Shown: positions 32,061-44,084 of the stretch, in pieces
Layout of the letters: each line of letters opens with the position of its first letter
How positions within the stretch are numbered: position 1 is the stretch's first letter
Source: Prorocentrum cordatum
Lineage: Eukaryota; Sar; Dinophyceae; Prorocentrales; Prorocentraceae
Direction: 5' to 3'
Assembly (NCBI GenBank): GCA_963575745.1
Contig: CAUYUJ010015958.1
Coordinates: forward strand, 198,164 to 262,163
Length of the DNA: 64,000 nt
Notes under the pieces: model-generated
The model's input: the letters and a program-made list of their open reading frames with translations, nothing else
Database searches by the model: none
What the model was told of the DNA's origin: nothing
Position numbers and translations under genes: made by a program

Positions 32061-33069
32061 TTCTGGCGCGCGACGCGTCGCAGCGTCCACGACTCGACGC
32101 TCGGTGAGAAACTCAGGGAAGTCGGTGCGCTGACGGGTCAGGCGGTCGCGGTGGTTCGTCGCCATTAGAGATTCGTCGCGGACTGGAGCTGGCGGCACCA
32201 GGTCGCCGATGGGGCCTCGGTCCGTGGGCGGCACGTCGGCGCCAAGACTCACCCGTGATCCGGGGATTCCTGCCGCGAGATCTCGAGTCTGCTGCGCTCG
32301 GGCCTCGCGGGGGGAAGTTCCGCGTTAGCCGGCGCGGCGCTCTTGGGTCATCCTGCGTGGTTTGCCAAACCAGTTCAAACCAGCGGCATTGGCCTGGCCG
32401 CCTGGCGCGGTAAGGGGAAGGTGCTTCGACCCCTGGAGACATGGCGCACTTCCCTGGGACCCCGATGCGACGTGGACCCAGATGGCTGCGATTGCTGCGG
32501 CAACCGGGACAGTGTGGGCACCGCCTAGCGTTTGGTGCGTTGGCCGCATGCCTGGCAGCTGGCGCGACGGCAACCGCCCGCGTGCCCGCGGTGCGCTTGG
32601 GAGCCCCAGTCGCCTTCGGTCGGGCACGGGGCGTGCCTGCGGGTGTAGGCGCGGCCGCTGGCGCTGGTGATGGTGCTGGCGCAGGCGGTGCGTCGACTTC
32701 TTCCATGCGCTCAGGTTCCGCGAGGGCCTCTGGGCTGATGCGGGCCTCTGTAGCCGGACAAAGCTCTGCCGTCTGCGAAGGGGAGCTTACCGCGCGCTCA
32801 GCTGAGCGCCATGGCCAGACTTGGAGCGTCTTGGCACGTTGGCTGTAGACCCCGAGGACATCGCGGTCGCGGCGACCGCTACACCTCAGGTTCCTGGCGG
32901 GTGCTAACAGGCGTGGTGAGTTGGCGATAACTACAAGCGGTTTCTAAGCTGGGGGGCCGCGTGGCCCCTCGGCTCCCAGACGACGCCGGTCGAATGCGAC
33001 AGTGTCCACATGGGGGCGCGTAGCCGCTTGTTCCCGAGGCGGTACCGCGCTGAGCCACGCAGCGCTCGG
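32061..33069 (-). other. copia region without recognisable motif
   Basis: Minus frames at 32113-32706 are open but Pro/Ala/Arg-rich. The low-complexity peptide PAPAPSPAPAAAPTPAG at about 32680 suggests a linker. No domain. Confidence 0.35.
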
Positions 33070-33348
33070 TTATTCGACGCAGAAGTATTGTCTGTGGTGC
33101 GCCTGCACCAACGCAACTTGCCCGCGGGAGAAGATGCGCGGCGCAACCTCTGTGCAGCGCCCCTCACGTATCATGACTGGCACGATCGTAAAAGACCGCG
33201 AGGCGGCCGAGCACTGCGGCAAGATAGCGCCATTACCAAATAGTAAACTGTTTAACTTGAGGTGCTGTAGGACGTGCTGTTGGGATTTCTTGTCGCCCAA
33301 ATGAGCGCCAATGTCGACGTTGTCTCCTGAATCGAGTCGTCGTCGCAC
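33070..33348 (-). pseudogene. possible retroviral-type aspartic protease fragment
   Basis: A 92-codon minus frame reads RRRLDSGDNVDIG near its start and LNSLLFGNGAIL then TIVPVMIREGR further on. LDSG fits the active-site D-[ST]-G triplet, and FGNG followed by a VP-M-I strand is a recurring feature of copia-type proteases. It ends at a stop after HHRQYFCVE. The loop between LDSG and FGNG is shorter than usual. The position upstream of the integrase agrees with the call, but another protease-like piece exists at 34910-35323. Confidence 0.4.
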
Positions 33349-33488
33349 GGCGACCTGTGGAGCGTGGGCTTCACCGCCGCGCAGCTCGCACAGGCCCGTG
33401 CCGGGCCCGAAAGCGCGGATCGTTGACGGGGCATGCGCGGCGTCTGCGGCCTGGAAGGTGGGCGATGGGAACGCGGCACAATTAACAA

Positions 33489-33959
33489 CTATGGCCCCTT
33501 CTGCAGATGGTTCCGCGGGATGCTCACCGACTGGGAGCTCGCTGGCGCCCGCAGTGGTTGCGTCGTGGGAAATTCGTTAGAACTGGTCCTCCGTGCCAAC
33601 GCCTGAGAGGTCGTCTCCGATGTCGTCGAACACATATGTTGCCTTCTTGGGGCGTCTGACTGGCACACGGTTTTGCTTCTCGCGTGCCTGCGCGCGTTCC
33701 GCCTCCTCGGTGGGGGAGGCAGACGACGGGGGCGCTGGGTTGATAAGAATAAGGTTTCTACCTGTCCATTCAAGTGGCAAGACCTCGTACGCAGTGGATC
33801 GATGTCACCACCCCGAGGTGTTGACGACGAGACTGCCTGGCTCGTGCTGAGGGTTGACGTAAGATATGTTCTCATCTGCCAGTGAGGGGAACAACGACTG
33901 GCATCGTGTCGCGGTGAGCCGACTGAGGACGAGGATCCAATCGTCTTCTGCGGCTGCAA
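33489..33959 (-). other. charged copia linker fragment
   Basis: The minus frame at 33780-33577 reads LEWTGRNLILINPAPPSS, then EEAERAQAREKQNRVPVRR and VFDDIGDDLSGVGTED. It looks like real protein (mixed hydrophobic and charged segments) but I cannot assign a function. An overlapping frame at 33959-33489 is Ser/Arg/Thr noise. Confidence 0.35.
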
Positions 33960-34909
33960 GGTTGACCGCTTCGTCTAGATCAACAAATGCAGCTGCACGT
34001 GTTTTCCATAATTCATGTCGTCATATGTCCACGTCGCATTATTAAAATCATATATTCTTGACAATACATCCAAATTTCTGGCGTCCAAGTAGAATCGGGA
34101 TTGTCAGGCTGACGAGCAGCCGGGGGCGGGATTGCGCTGGGTGCCCGACGATGCTACCGAAGCCTCCTCGCCAAACAAAGTAGCGGGCGCGTTCGCGACA
34201 ACGCTCTTTGGCTCTGCCCGAGCAGAAGACCCTGCTCGGACCAAACCAGAGTGCATGACCAATCGCGCGGGGGACTTGCAGCACCACTGCTGTTTCGATC
34301 AGCTCCGCATGGGAGATCACTCAGGACATCTCAGTGACCGGCGGGCGCTCCGTCGCAGAGTGCCAGGGCGCTCGGTCTACCAAGTGTTCGGACATGTGCA
34401 CAACAGGCTGGTCCCCTGTTCTATCGTTGAGACGATGCGGGGGGCCGTTGTGGCAGGTGACTTGCTGTTGGCTCTTGCGCGAACCCGAATGCCCAATACT
34501 TGGTAGTTTCATACCAACTGCTGGGTTCGCGACCACTTATGTTACCATTCAACTTGTTTGCTTTGCCAAATCCATTGCAGCAGAGGGGAACGTCGTCTCT
34601 TAGGCGCGTCAGTAGTAATCATGCAGGAGCTCTCTGAAGCGAACGCACTTGTTTCCTTTGCGAAAGCGGCTCGCCGGCATCATGATCCAAACCAATTGAT
34701 ATTCGCGTCGGGCGACCACGCTGAGGCGAACGGAAGAGTTGGGAGAAATGACGCGGGTAGGATGGAGCGCTCGCATCTGCCATCCCGGCTGCTCCTTGCT
34801 CAAGAACTCTGGCGCATGTATGCGCGAACTCTATTACTAGGGCGCAATTGGGGCGCGACGTTGGTTCCCCGGCCAGGAGGGGCAGGGTGCCCCGCGTGGG
34901 GGTCGCAAA
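33960..34909. other. unassigned part of the copia region
   Basis: An AT-rich patch lies at about 33975-34090. No motif in any frame. It may be an insertion between two parts of the element. Confidence 0.3.
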
Positions 34910-35323
34910 TCATTGCGAGCCGAGTCTCGACCGCTGCTCAGCATTCTGGTTGGGAGGGGCGTCCGGCGTCGCGCCCTCCGTCTCCGTCTCCGTCTCGACG
35001 GCGCGGGTGCGCAGCTGGGCGCTGCAGTCGGGCGCGCCGCCCGCGGCTTGCGCGGCCCCCTCGAAGTCGTCGATGACCGTCGCGAGGTGCCCGCTCTGGG
35101 CCTTCTGCAGCGGGGCGCGGGCATTCCCTTCAAGCCTGTGGATCTGGGTGTCGCCGCCGCATGGAAAAATCAACTCGCGGTGGCCCGTGCCCAGAATCGC
35201 GCGCATGGCCCCATGCTGCGCGGCGCGGCCCGAGCAAGCCGGGCGCGACGCCACCCGATCCTCTGGCGACGGGCGCTGCGAAGCTGCAGATGGTAGCTGC
35301 GCCCTGTTCATCCTCGACGGCAA
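34910..35323 (-). pseudogene. copia protease C-terminal-like fragment
   Basis: A 137-codon minus frame with HGAMRAILGTGHRELIFPCG, then ARAPLQKAQSGHLATVIDDF. In dinoflagellate copia polyproteins the part after the protease core usually has a hydrophobic GA+ID strand, a short loop, then PL..A.SGHL followed by an acidic hydrophobic strand; this frame has that order. The catalytic D-[ST]-G would lie upstream, in 35400-36000, where only Arg/Ala-rich frames are seen. The call rests on wording alone. Confidence 0.4.
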
Positions 35324-36810
35324 GAGGGCGCGCTCTCGGGCCCCGTTGCCACAACCTGAGATGCGTCAAGGCTCGCCCGAAAGCTGCCGCGGCCGGCGCC
35401 CTGCCTCGACGGCGGGGCGGCGCAGCAAGCGCGCAGGCTTCTCGCCCGCGAAGTTGGCCCGCGCACCTGGGCCCGCGATGGCGCTGAGATCGCCCGAAGG
35501 GGGTCGCGCGCAACTGCGATGCATCTGAGCGGCATGCTCGCGCGCAGGGCCGCCGCCTGGCCACCGGGGAAACGCGTCGGCATCGCCGCCCCGCGGCGGC
35601 CCCTCAGGCGACGGCTGCCCTCAGGAAGATGCAGGGGTGCTGACGGCGCCCTCGCCGATCGGCGCGTCTCGCGGCGCGATCGGGGCCCCGCTAGGGGGCG
35701 CATTCTCATCCAGCGATTCACTGGGCGCCGTTGCAACCTGGATGTGCGCGACCTCGCGCACTGCCAGATGTTGTCTACATTGCGTGTTGGGTAGCACGAA
35801 AATGGTGCTCGCGTCTTTGTCGCCAGCGGCGGCCCCAGAGCCGGCGCAGCTCCGATTGCATCGGCGTCGACTTGAACTCCAGCGAGTCCTGACTCGCCGC
35901 GAATATCCGACGTTAGTGGCGGCGGCGCGACGGTCGGGGACCCCGTCGCGGCCGCGTCGGTTATCTGTCGGGCGCGCCGACGGCAGCAAGCGAGCCGCTG
36001 CCCCGCCCGAGCGTCGCGGTCGGCCGCCAATCTGGCGATGGGCGACTAACGGATGGAGATCTCAGGAGCCAGGTCGCGCGAGGCGCGGGCCGCGCTGGCC
36101 GCGGTCGGCGCCTCAAATTGGCGCCCGTGCCCGCGGCGATGCCTGCGCGGCAGGGCAGCTTGCGCGAGCTGGCCCTGTCGCAGACGCAAAGGCCGAAACC
36201 GCGCGCGCGAGGAAAGGCGGCGCGCTGGACATCGGGCGCCGCGAGTAGACCGATCGGAATGTCGCACCTGCGCTGCGCCGTCGATCGATAAGGTACCTCG
36301 CGGGGGCCCCGTGAAGCCGCAGTCCTCCGCAGCGCGCTGCTGGAAAGACGAGCTCCGTCGGCAGCTGCCGCCGGCTCCGCGGCGGCGGCCGCCGCGCCAT
36401 GAAACGGCGGCATCGCTAGAAGATGGGGCGGTCCCGATGTTGGCGTTGCCATGTTGTGCATTTGCGGTGGCACTGGGGCATCTGGCGCATCGGTGCGCGC
36501 GCAGCTCTGGGCCGCGGTGAGCTAGAGTGCTGACGGCGAACCGTGGACTGATCCAAGCATCTGCCAGAGACCATCGGCGAAAGGCTGCACTGGCGTGGCG
36601 CTGTGGCCAGGCTGCGGCTGAGGTGGGCCCTCAGCGACCATGGCGGCGCTCCCCGAGCCAGGCAAGAAGGCTGGGTCCCAGGGTGCCGTCTATGGGTCGG
36701 GAGTCTGCGCGGCCTCCGATCTGGCCGCCGCTGCCGCTGCCCTGCAGCGATGACGCGGCGCGTCGCGAGCACTCGGAGCGAGTGGCACTCGCTTCCACAG
36801 ATGCCACGCG
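35324..36810 (-). other. GC-rich part of the copia region
   Basis: Overlapping open frames on all phases, rich in Ala, Arg and Pro. One minus stretch (DKDASTIFVLPNTQCRQH, about 35820-35765) is less biased. No motif can be placed. It probably holds the gag C-terminus and protease N-terminus in eroded form. Confidence 0.35.
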
Positions 36811-37794
36811 TCATGGCGGCCCCGCCGTAGCCTTGTGGATTGCGGCCTTTGCCTTCTCATTTTTTGCCTGACGAGCGATCGCCGCTATCTTGTTTTTCTC
36901 CAGCGACGAACCCCTGATCTGCTTGGATATTTGAAAGCTCCGCGACTGGTGCGTCCTTCTGGGGAACCTTGCCTTTGCCTGTGTCTTTTCTAGAGATGGC
37001 GCTGCGTTCTCCATGACGAAGCGACGCGCCTTGCAAGTTGGGCGTTGCATGCGTCTACGCCGCTGTCGTTCAGCAGTCTTCCCTTGCCACATCTGCAGAG
37101 AATCCATCTGGGCAGGGCACAGATCTTGGAGCTCGGGTGCTTGGTAGTTGCCCTCTCTGCCTGGGCCCGAGCTGGTGTCGGAGGAGGTCATCTTGCCGTA
37201 GTCGGCCCCGCGTGCGGGCGCCCGCGCGGCGGCGGGGCGCGTGGCCCGCAGCGGCGCGGCGCGCCGCGACGGGCCGGTAGCGCGCGTCGAGGTATCTCCT
37301 GTTCCAGGGAGCTCGACAGGGGCCATGCCCACGACTGCCCCGGAGGATGGCGGCGCACGCAGGGCGCTGGCGACATTGTTTGGTGCGAGCTGCACGATGT
37401 GGCCCTACGCGCCTATGCATAATCCGCGGCTGGGTATCGGTTGCCGCGTGGCTGGAACAGCGCGATGAGCTGGATAATGGGTTGGCTGCGACACCGACCG
37501 CCCGGATGAGCAGCAAGCTGCAGACTTCCCACGACATCGCAGCTCCACCGTCGTGCGCAATTCGGAATCGCAGCGCGAGAAATCGCGACAGCAGCGTCGG
37601 TGGAGGCGCGATTCCTCGCCAAGTTGGCCGAACTGTGTGGCGACGTTCGCGGCGAGGCAGGTCACGGCGTCCTCTGGTTGGCCGTTGTCCACGCCTCCCT
37701 CCGTAATCTCCGCGAAGCTCATGGTGGGCGTGAGCTCGCGAGCCGCCGCACCGAGGTTGAGGATGAAAGCAGCGCGTTGCTGAGCGCTGTTCAT
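36811..37794 (-). pseudogene. copia gag-like fragment
   Basis: From an ATG at about 37794, one minus frame reads MNSAQQRAAFILNLGAAARE, then FAEITEGGVDNGQPEDAVTC and FGQLGEESRL. The next segments sit in other frames: AMSWEVCSLLLIRAVGV (about 37540-37490), IIQLIALFQPRGNRYPA (about 37490-37440), APNNVASALRAP (about 37385) and EGNYQAPELQDLCPAQM then RRMQRPTCKARRFV (about 37150-37015). This order, a helical capsid-like part then an acidic D/S-rich patch then a basic RRF region, is that of dinoflagellate copia gag. At least three frameshifts. A CCHC knuckle is not clear. Confidence 0.6.
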
Positions 37795-38517
37795 GTCGGT
37801 GGATAGCACGCCCCAAGCAATCAAAATCCTGCACCGAACGGCGGAAGGGATACGCGGACTCGAGCAGTGAACATGAGTGCGGCTGACGGGATGCCAGGAC
37901 AAGACGGCCACGAAAGACGCGAAGATGCTGCCCAAGAGCGTCCATGTGGATATCTTTCTCGATCGAGCCTCACCACGACGAAGGCTTCGCAAACGCCTTG
38001 AAACCTGGGCCTGCGCAGGGGCGACCGCCATGTCGAAGCGCGTGGCAGCCAAGACGATGCCGCGGTCAACCTTGATCGAAGCCGAAGTCGGCGAAGTCGG
38101 CGAACATTCTACATTGACTTGAAGTGTTCCACCCGGGTGGTGCGATGCGCTCATCAAAACTGCCAGCAAACACCATTGCACACGTTCCGAATCACGGCAC
38201 TCGTCCAGGAAGGAGACTCGCAGTCATGACCGACGCGAAACTGCGGCCAATGCCTGGGGGGTTGCGATAGGTTGGAAAACGTCGTGGCGCCCCTGTGCGC
38301 GATTCGCCCATCATCGGGGTTCCGCTTTCATCTGTTGCCTTCGCAGGTCGGACGAGGTGTCCGAGGCGAATTGCTGGTTTGATTGCAAAACAAATATACC
38401 CACACAATATTCAAGGACAGGAGGGTGGTACCGATCCGGACATGAAAGCACATGCGAATGTGCGTCCACACCGCACTCTTCGCACGTTCCGTGGATCGCG
38501 AGCTGCGATCGTTCCCA

Positions 38518-38529
38518 GCTCTGCTACCA
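38518..38529 (-). other. primer-binding site, initiator tRNA-Met type
   Basis: On the minus strand TGGTAGCAGAGC, matching the usual copia site TGGTATCAGAGC at 11 of 12 bases. It lies directly downstream, in minus sense, of the right flanking repeat and about 0.7 kb upstream of gag, where a primer-binding site should be. Confidence 0.55.
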
Positions 38530-38530
38530 A

Positions 38531-38685
38531 CTAGACTTACAAAAGGTGGTTGGCAACTGCACGAGAGGAAGCATGGCGGCCATCAGATGTAGATTGCGGG
38601 GCTTGCACTCTTCATACAGGTAGTAGATATGCGTCGACGCTCGGGCCAAGCAACGGCGACATTTCCTCTTTGAGTGAAGAGAATC
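38531..38685 (-). repeat. possible copia 5-prime LTR (right copy)
   Basis: Right member of the direct repeat described at 25772-25925; clear homology from 38559 to about 38670. Its left border is set by the adjacent primer-binding site, the right border by loss of similarity after CCTCTTTGA. At about 150 bp it would be a short LTR. Confidence 0.45.
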
Positions 38686-39429
38686 GGACGACGACAACTG
38701 AGAGGACGATACGGATGACGAGGAGGATGCCACTCTAACGGAAGCCGGCGGCGAGCAGACAGGACTTCCAAAGCGAGAAGCGCGGCCCCATCAGCGACTG
38801 CTCCTCTGCATCCTTGAAAAATTGTTCCCATGCTCTGTGCTGGGGCGCACAAAGGCCAAAATCTCGAAGCGGATCCCGCAGTGGCGACGAAGGCCTCCCC
38901 GCGACGACAATTAGACCGCAGAACGCCCCAAACATCGAAACATCGTCAAACCCTGAAGACAACAGGGAGAGGTTTCCCAGAAGGCTCCGACCACACAAAA
39001 ACCAGGCGCCCACCGCCTTCCAAGGAGACCGCCGCCTTCGCATTGGCTGCCTGGCCCGAGTACGAAAAGCATCCTCAACATGCAGCTGCATCGGGCATGT
39101 CACTCGGCTGCGACCAAGCTCTGAGCCCTACAGCACGGTTTCGAAATTGGGTGGACATGTGCGATTGGTCTCCTCCGAAATGAAGGCGCGGAGGGTCAAT
39201 AGGGCAAGAAGGCATGGGGAACACTGTTACCAAGTCGGCGCCCAATCACGCATAGGGGAACAACCAACTGCGTACACATAAACAACTGTTTCCTCGAGCA
39301 CTGAAGCGCACTACCCAAAGACGGCTTGCCCCCACGTCAGGTCCTTGCGGCCCAGGATGGACCAGGCCAGCCCAGTACACATCTTCTCCACCAGCGCCGC
39401 GTACTGAGGATCTGGGCCTGGGAATTAAA
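38686..39429. other. unassigned DNA
   Basis: Unique sequence right of the copia region. Open frames of 117-155 codons overlap on plus and minus with no domain. Confidence 0.4.
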
Positions 39430-39665
39430 CCCCCTATCATCCATTGTTGTCGTCACTGCCACTGCTGTCGTCGTCCTGTTCATCCTCACATTGGTCCTGC
39501 TCCTCACGATCATCACCATCATCATGTACCATCCCTTCCCTCTCTGCGCTCTACCACTCATGTTCCTCCTCCGCTCTCCAGTCCCGCTCCGATTACCCTC
39601 CGTCGCCTCCTCCGCCTCATCGTCCTCCTTCTCGTCGACGTCGTCGTCCAGATCCATCCGTTTCA
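39430..39665 (+). repeat. pyrimidine-rich tract
   Basis: Irregular CATC, CTCC and CCTCCGTC units on the plus strand, least regular at 39520-39600. The Ser/Leu/Val-rich frames through it are not genes. Confidence 0.55.
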
Positions 39666-41759
39666 AATGGCTGCGGGGGCACAAGTGGCCCTCATGTCGG
39701 AAACAAAAGCTCGCAAGACATCCAGGATAATATTTTTGGCAAAAATCAAATCCAACGTTGCTAACTAAACCTTCGAAGTTCGGAAACTTAGGATAACATT
39801 TTGCGGCGAAGATGTTCCGAGAACCAGGAGCGACTCAGGGGTGATGACTAGATCCAGGGGGGGACAGGGGTGGACCGGCTCAGGGGGGGAAACATCATAC
39901 ATCATACATCGCCAGTAGATCCCAGTAGCGAAACCGCACGTTCCTGCGCGGGATGGACTATCGGGCCCCTATCGGCGACCCATGGGCGATTGGGAGCCGG
40001 TGCATGCCCCCTCTGAGCCTCTCCCCCCAAGCGCTGCCCCTGACACACAGCCTCCAAGCCTGGGCCAGCCAAGAGGTGGTAGGAGGGGATTGGACGGACT
40101 CCGTCGGCAGCGCCGACCCGTGCCTCCCGGAGCCCCCCGATGCGGGCCGCGGCCGCGCCCGAGGCCCCAGCGGCTGATCTTCACCCGGCGCCCACTCCTG
40201 CGGCGGGTGCGAGCGGCGCGAGCGAGCGGTAGGTGGTAGGGCGATGGGATCCAAACATATCCACTGCCCCTGGGCCAGGCCGGTGCCATTCCTGGGCCCA
40301 GGATGAACCTGGCCAATGGCATGAGACATGCATAGCTCATTTCGCCAGGGACCACGGAAACCCCATCGACTCGTGTCGGAAGGCTGCCGGATGGGCAGGC
40401 CGCGGGCCCGCCCAGTGGGCGGGCCCGACCTCCGATGGGCGTCGTTCTCCAGATTCGTTTAAACCAAGAACAAAACACGTTTGGAACAATAAACGAAACA
40501 ACAAAACAAAACACTCCAAACACACAACAGAACAACGATTAGGTCGCGACCTGCCGCCCACACCCCGCGACGCGAGCGGGGAATGCCTGGACGCAGAGAG
40601 GATGGGGGGCAGCCAGGCGCGGGGACAAGCAGCAAGTGCTGGGATAGGCGCTCCCTGCAGCCAGGAGCGGCCAACATCGAATCACAGCAAGTCGGGTCGG
40701 GCCGTGGCGCGCGCCGCACCGGGCGGCATCGGCACGGGGCCACAATCGAATATCGAACCGGACGCGGCAGGATGCACGGCAGCGCCGTGCAAACATCGGG
40801 CTGCATCGGATCGTCGGCATGTCGGAATCGAATCGATGCCGGGTCGGCCGAGGCCGATACTGGTGTGCATGAACCCCGGCAAGCGGGCTGCGCCCGCCTG
40901 CGGGCACCGCCAGCGCTGGATGCTCGACCAACGACCTTCCGGGAATCGCGTAGGGCATCCCCTAGCTGCCTCCTCCGTGCAGTGTCTGGGCACTTTTCAA
41001 GACAACTGTCTGTACATGTTTCCCGCCTTTCTTCTGGACATGTATCCTGTCATTTGCCTGGACACTTTTCCAGGGAATTTTCTGGGCCATTTGCGTTGGC
41101 GGTTTTCTGCGTGGGCCACATCGAGCATGTATTCAACAATGCAGGTATCTCTGTGAATAACATGTTGCTGACCTGTTCGGTACTATGTTTGATCATGCTG
41201 GCGATTTATCGGCGCTCATCTTTGGTCACCTGTGGCTCGCCCTATGTAAAAGGGAACCACTCGCTCCGCTCAAGCGTCGATGCTGCGTCGGACGTCCGTC
41301 GACTTGATTCGGACTTGAATCGAACTGCAATCAACCTAACGTCAACCTAGAATCGAACAGATCCGCTAGGTGAGTCCCAGGATGGCTACAAAACGAGCAT
41401 CGAACCAGCGGGCCCTGCCCGAGATTAGCGGGAGCTGCTGCAGGCCTTTGTCAGCCTTCTCCAATCCCAGTCCCCACTCGCATGGCCTTGGCCCCACTGG
41501 CCCACTTACCCACCTAGGTGGGGACATTTGCCTGCTCCTTCGGGCTTCGCGGCGCCCATCCCCACACAGGAGGGCGGACTTGTGGGGCTGAGATACCATT
41601 GCCACGTGTGGAAGTGGATGGGTTGGGCGATGATGCTGAGCCGAGGCGAGACTCCGACAGCGCAGCGAGAACGGTCCTAGGGAATGTGCGGCGCGCAGGC
41701 AGCGAACGGTTCCCGGGAAATCGCCCGTTGAGGACACTGGCCGTCGCCGCCGTGCGCCG
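39666..41759. other. unassigned DNA
   Basis: Unique GC-rich sequence. At about 40980-41100 there are loose repeats of TGGACACTTTTC and TGGACATG. At 41275-41360 GTCGA and GAATCGAAC recur. Open frames of up to 307 codons (40233-41156, plus) have no domain and are matched by long frames on the opposite strand, as expected from composition. Confidence 0.4.
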
Positions 41760-41832
41760 AGGTGTGTGTGTGTGTGTGCGTGCGTGTGTGTGTGAGTGTG
41801 TGTGTGTGCGTGTGTGTATGTGTGTGTGCCGC
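41760..41832 (+). repeat. TG microsatellite
   Basis: TGTGTG tract with a few GCG interruptions. Confidence 0.9.
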
Positions 41833-43264
41833 TGCGGGGGATGCGGGAGCTGGGGGGCTGGAGCCACGCAGAACTGCTTGGAAAATGAGCCCTGCAAACT
41901 TGACAGGAAAACGCAATCAGGCGGGCTGTGGGGGGAAACAGAAAAGTCGTCCCGCCAGCGCTTCTCTAGACTGTCTCGTCGGGGCCTGCTGGCCGCGCTG
42001 GCGATCGAGCGCTCTAGGGCCCACTGGTCCACAAGCACGGTAACAATGTTTGGCAACATATCGCCACAATCGCTGTCTCCAACTCGCAAACCGAATGATA
42101 ATCCGCAACCCGTCCATGCGGTTGTGCGCTTAGTTGGTCACTCGCATCACCCGCTGGACAGAATTTTGTATCGAAATCGAACGGCGTGCGTTGTTTATCA
42201 TATGGTAGAAATACTACAACCAGAGACGCCACATTAAAGCGGTCGGGATCACTGCACTATTGAGGCGCTATCGTTGATGAAACTTGCATATGCTATTTGT
42301 ATGACCCACTTGAACGAAACACCACGGTGCACACTGGGGTGTGCTTTACTGCTCCTGTGCTGTCTTGCTGGTTCCTGAAACCTTCTCAATCGCCGCCTTC
42401 ACCATCCGCATCTCACCTAAGCTGATGGGGCATCCCCATCAGGCTGCAATCATGGGCGCCAATGAAACTTACCATTGCTTACCCTAGACGTGGACAATTT
42501 CATGGCCTGCCAAAGATTTGGGCGATGCTATCGATATGTATTTGCGCATCGAAGCCCCTACGAGGCGACTACAACATCTGAGGTGTGAAACGCAATCGGC
42601 GAGTTGTCCTCCTGCGGGACCATCCGAATCCCTTGCTCCCAGTTTTACGTGAATAGATCAATACACATACCTGCAGATAGATATGCATACACATCTATGT
42701 ATGCACATATATCACATGTTTGTGTGTAGCCCCTGTGGCGCAACCGTCCAAACTACGCACGTTTTATTTGACTTAGCTGTGATCAATCCAACTGACTGGC
42801 TGGACTGAACTGGTCGCAACCTGGCACCTGGTATAAATCACTAGCGCGTGTGACGGCCACTGTGGGCCACCAGGGAGACAACTATCACATGTTCTGGCCA
42901 TGTCCGGCCAAGGGAAGCGATGCTTCACATCTTACGACACTTTGGGCCTACGCATAATGACGGGAGCTGTCATACTGTGCATATTCTGGAAAACCATCGC
43001 GTGCTAGTCGCACGTAGTACTGCGCTAACGTGCAGGCGGAACTTGATCCAAAGGCCTACGCCCAATGCCCAAACTGAGTACGGATTCTACGTCATTATTT
43101 GACGACTCCTCATCCACCCCATGCTCTTCATCAACTCGCTGGTGTGCATATCCGCTCGTGCTCAACACCGGCATCGAACGCTGCCTTTAGCATTTACCTG
43201 AACTCCCAAAGGTGGTGCGCACTGCCTTTGCCTTCACTCAGACAAAAACAACATCAGTCCGATG
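41833..43264. other. unassigned DNA, AT-richer to the right
   Basis: From about 42180 to 43260 base composition is more balanced and open frames drop below 61 codons. No gene or repeat is recognised apart from short CATACACATCTATG-like runs near 42685. If a host gene with short exons is hidden in the window this is one place it could be, but I have no positive evidence. Confidence 0.4.
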
Positions 43265-43690
43265 CGTAACACCCCGCAATCGCGGATAACAGTGAGGGGG
43301 CGGCGGGGACGCGAGGCTCGGAAAAAAAACGCCGCAAACGTATATTTCTTTCAAATTATTATGGAGCCCGCCGGCGGCGCCGATTTGTCTGTAAAGCAAT
43401 GTGGGTGGGTCGCGGGTGCGTCGCAGGTGGGTCGCGGGTGGGTCTCAAGCTGGGTCGCGGATGGGTCGCGGGGCGGGTCGCAGGCTGGGACGCGGATGGG
43501 TCGCGGGTGGGCGGCGGGCGGGTCGCGAGGTGGGTCCCAGGTGGGTCGCGGGGTGGGTCGCGGGGTGGGTCGCGGGTGGGTCGCGGGGCGGGTCGCGGGT
43601 GGGTCGCGGTGGGTCGCGGGGTGGGTCGCGGGCGGGTCGCGGGGCGGAGCGCGGGGGGGGGGGCGACACCAAACAACAACAAACAACAAC
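43265..43690 (-). repeat. minisatellite module, second copy
   Basis: Reverse-complement copy of the module at 31645-31925. It starts with AACACCCCGCAATCGCGG, then CAGTGAGGGGGCGGCG, GCCCGCCGGCGGCGCCG, GCAATGTGGG and a GGGTCGCGGGTGG array (about 43400-43650), and ends GGGCGACACCAAACAACAAC. The array is longer here, about 250 bp, with 12-13 bp units. Frames through it read Gly/Arg/Ser/Trp repeats and are not genes. Confidence 0.8.
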
Positions 43691-43925
43691 AATTTTAAGA
43701 CTGTTCGCTCTTATCTGCGCGCGTGTCATTCCATATGCATATCCCAGACCCTGGATACCCGCCCTCTTCGTCTTCGATCGCGCCCCCTATTGGGGGGTAT
43801 ACTCACTCCCTGCCACGCGTGGTTGGTGAGGCCCTTGAAAGCGAAGGGTAGCAGATAACGGGGGATAATGAAGACGAAGGGATCGGAGGAAGGGAGGGGA
43901 GGGGCAAGAAGGAGGGAGGACGATG
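43675..43925 (+). repeat. dispersed repeat, copy 1 (GACTGTTCGCTCTTA)
   Basis: Aligns in the same orientation with 46245-46545. Shared blocks in order: a CAACAACAAC run, GACTGTTCGCTCTTA, CGCGTGTCA, GATACCCGCC, GTCTTCGATC, a C/G-run palindrome around CCCCC..GGGGG, GGCCCT..AAA.CGAAG, and GGAGGAAGGGAGGGG. It is directly joined to the minisatellite module on its left. Confidence 0.7.
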
Positions 43926-44084
43926 ATTTGCGCTGCGGGTGGCGATTCAACTTGCGCCATGGCTTGCGCCAGCCATTCCAACACAGGTTAACAATAAGTT
44001 TCGCCATGGGTCGCGCCATTAACAGCGCCACGTGCCACCCCTTGAAATAACATGATACCGGAACAAAAAACAACCATAATATTG
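43926..44084. other. unassigned DNA
   Basis: Short unique stretch; GGTCGCGCCATTAACAGCG-like sequence, nothing recognisable. Confidence 0.4.

Larger units (their letters stand above)
25772..38685 (-). mobile_element. decayed Ty1/copia-like retrotransposon region
   Basis: Minus-strand pieces occur in copia order: gag (37794-36811), protease-like (35323-34910, with another at 33348-33070), pre-integrase (32060-31923), integrase (31510-30555), RT (29460-29000) and RNase H (28903-28319). IN before RT marks Ty1/copia rather than Ty3. A primer-binding site is at 38518-38529. A direct repeat of about 112 bp (77 percent identical by hand alignment) brackets the block and may be the LTRs. The coding pieces are scattered over all frames. 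Two protease-like pieces suggest either rearrangement or two overlapping copia elements. The ~12.9 kb span is inflated by at least one insertion (31645-31925). Confidence 0.7.

Noticed and set aside
40233-41156. 307-codon plus frame
   Set aside because: No domain, long frames also open on the minus strand, composition-driven.
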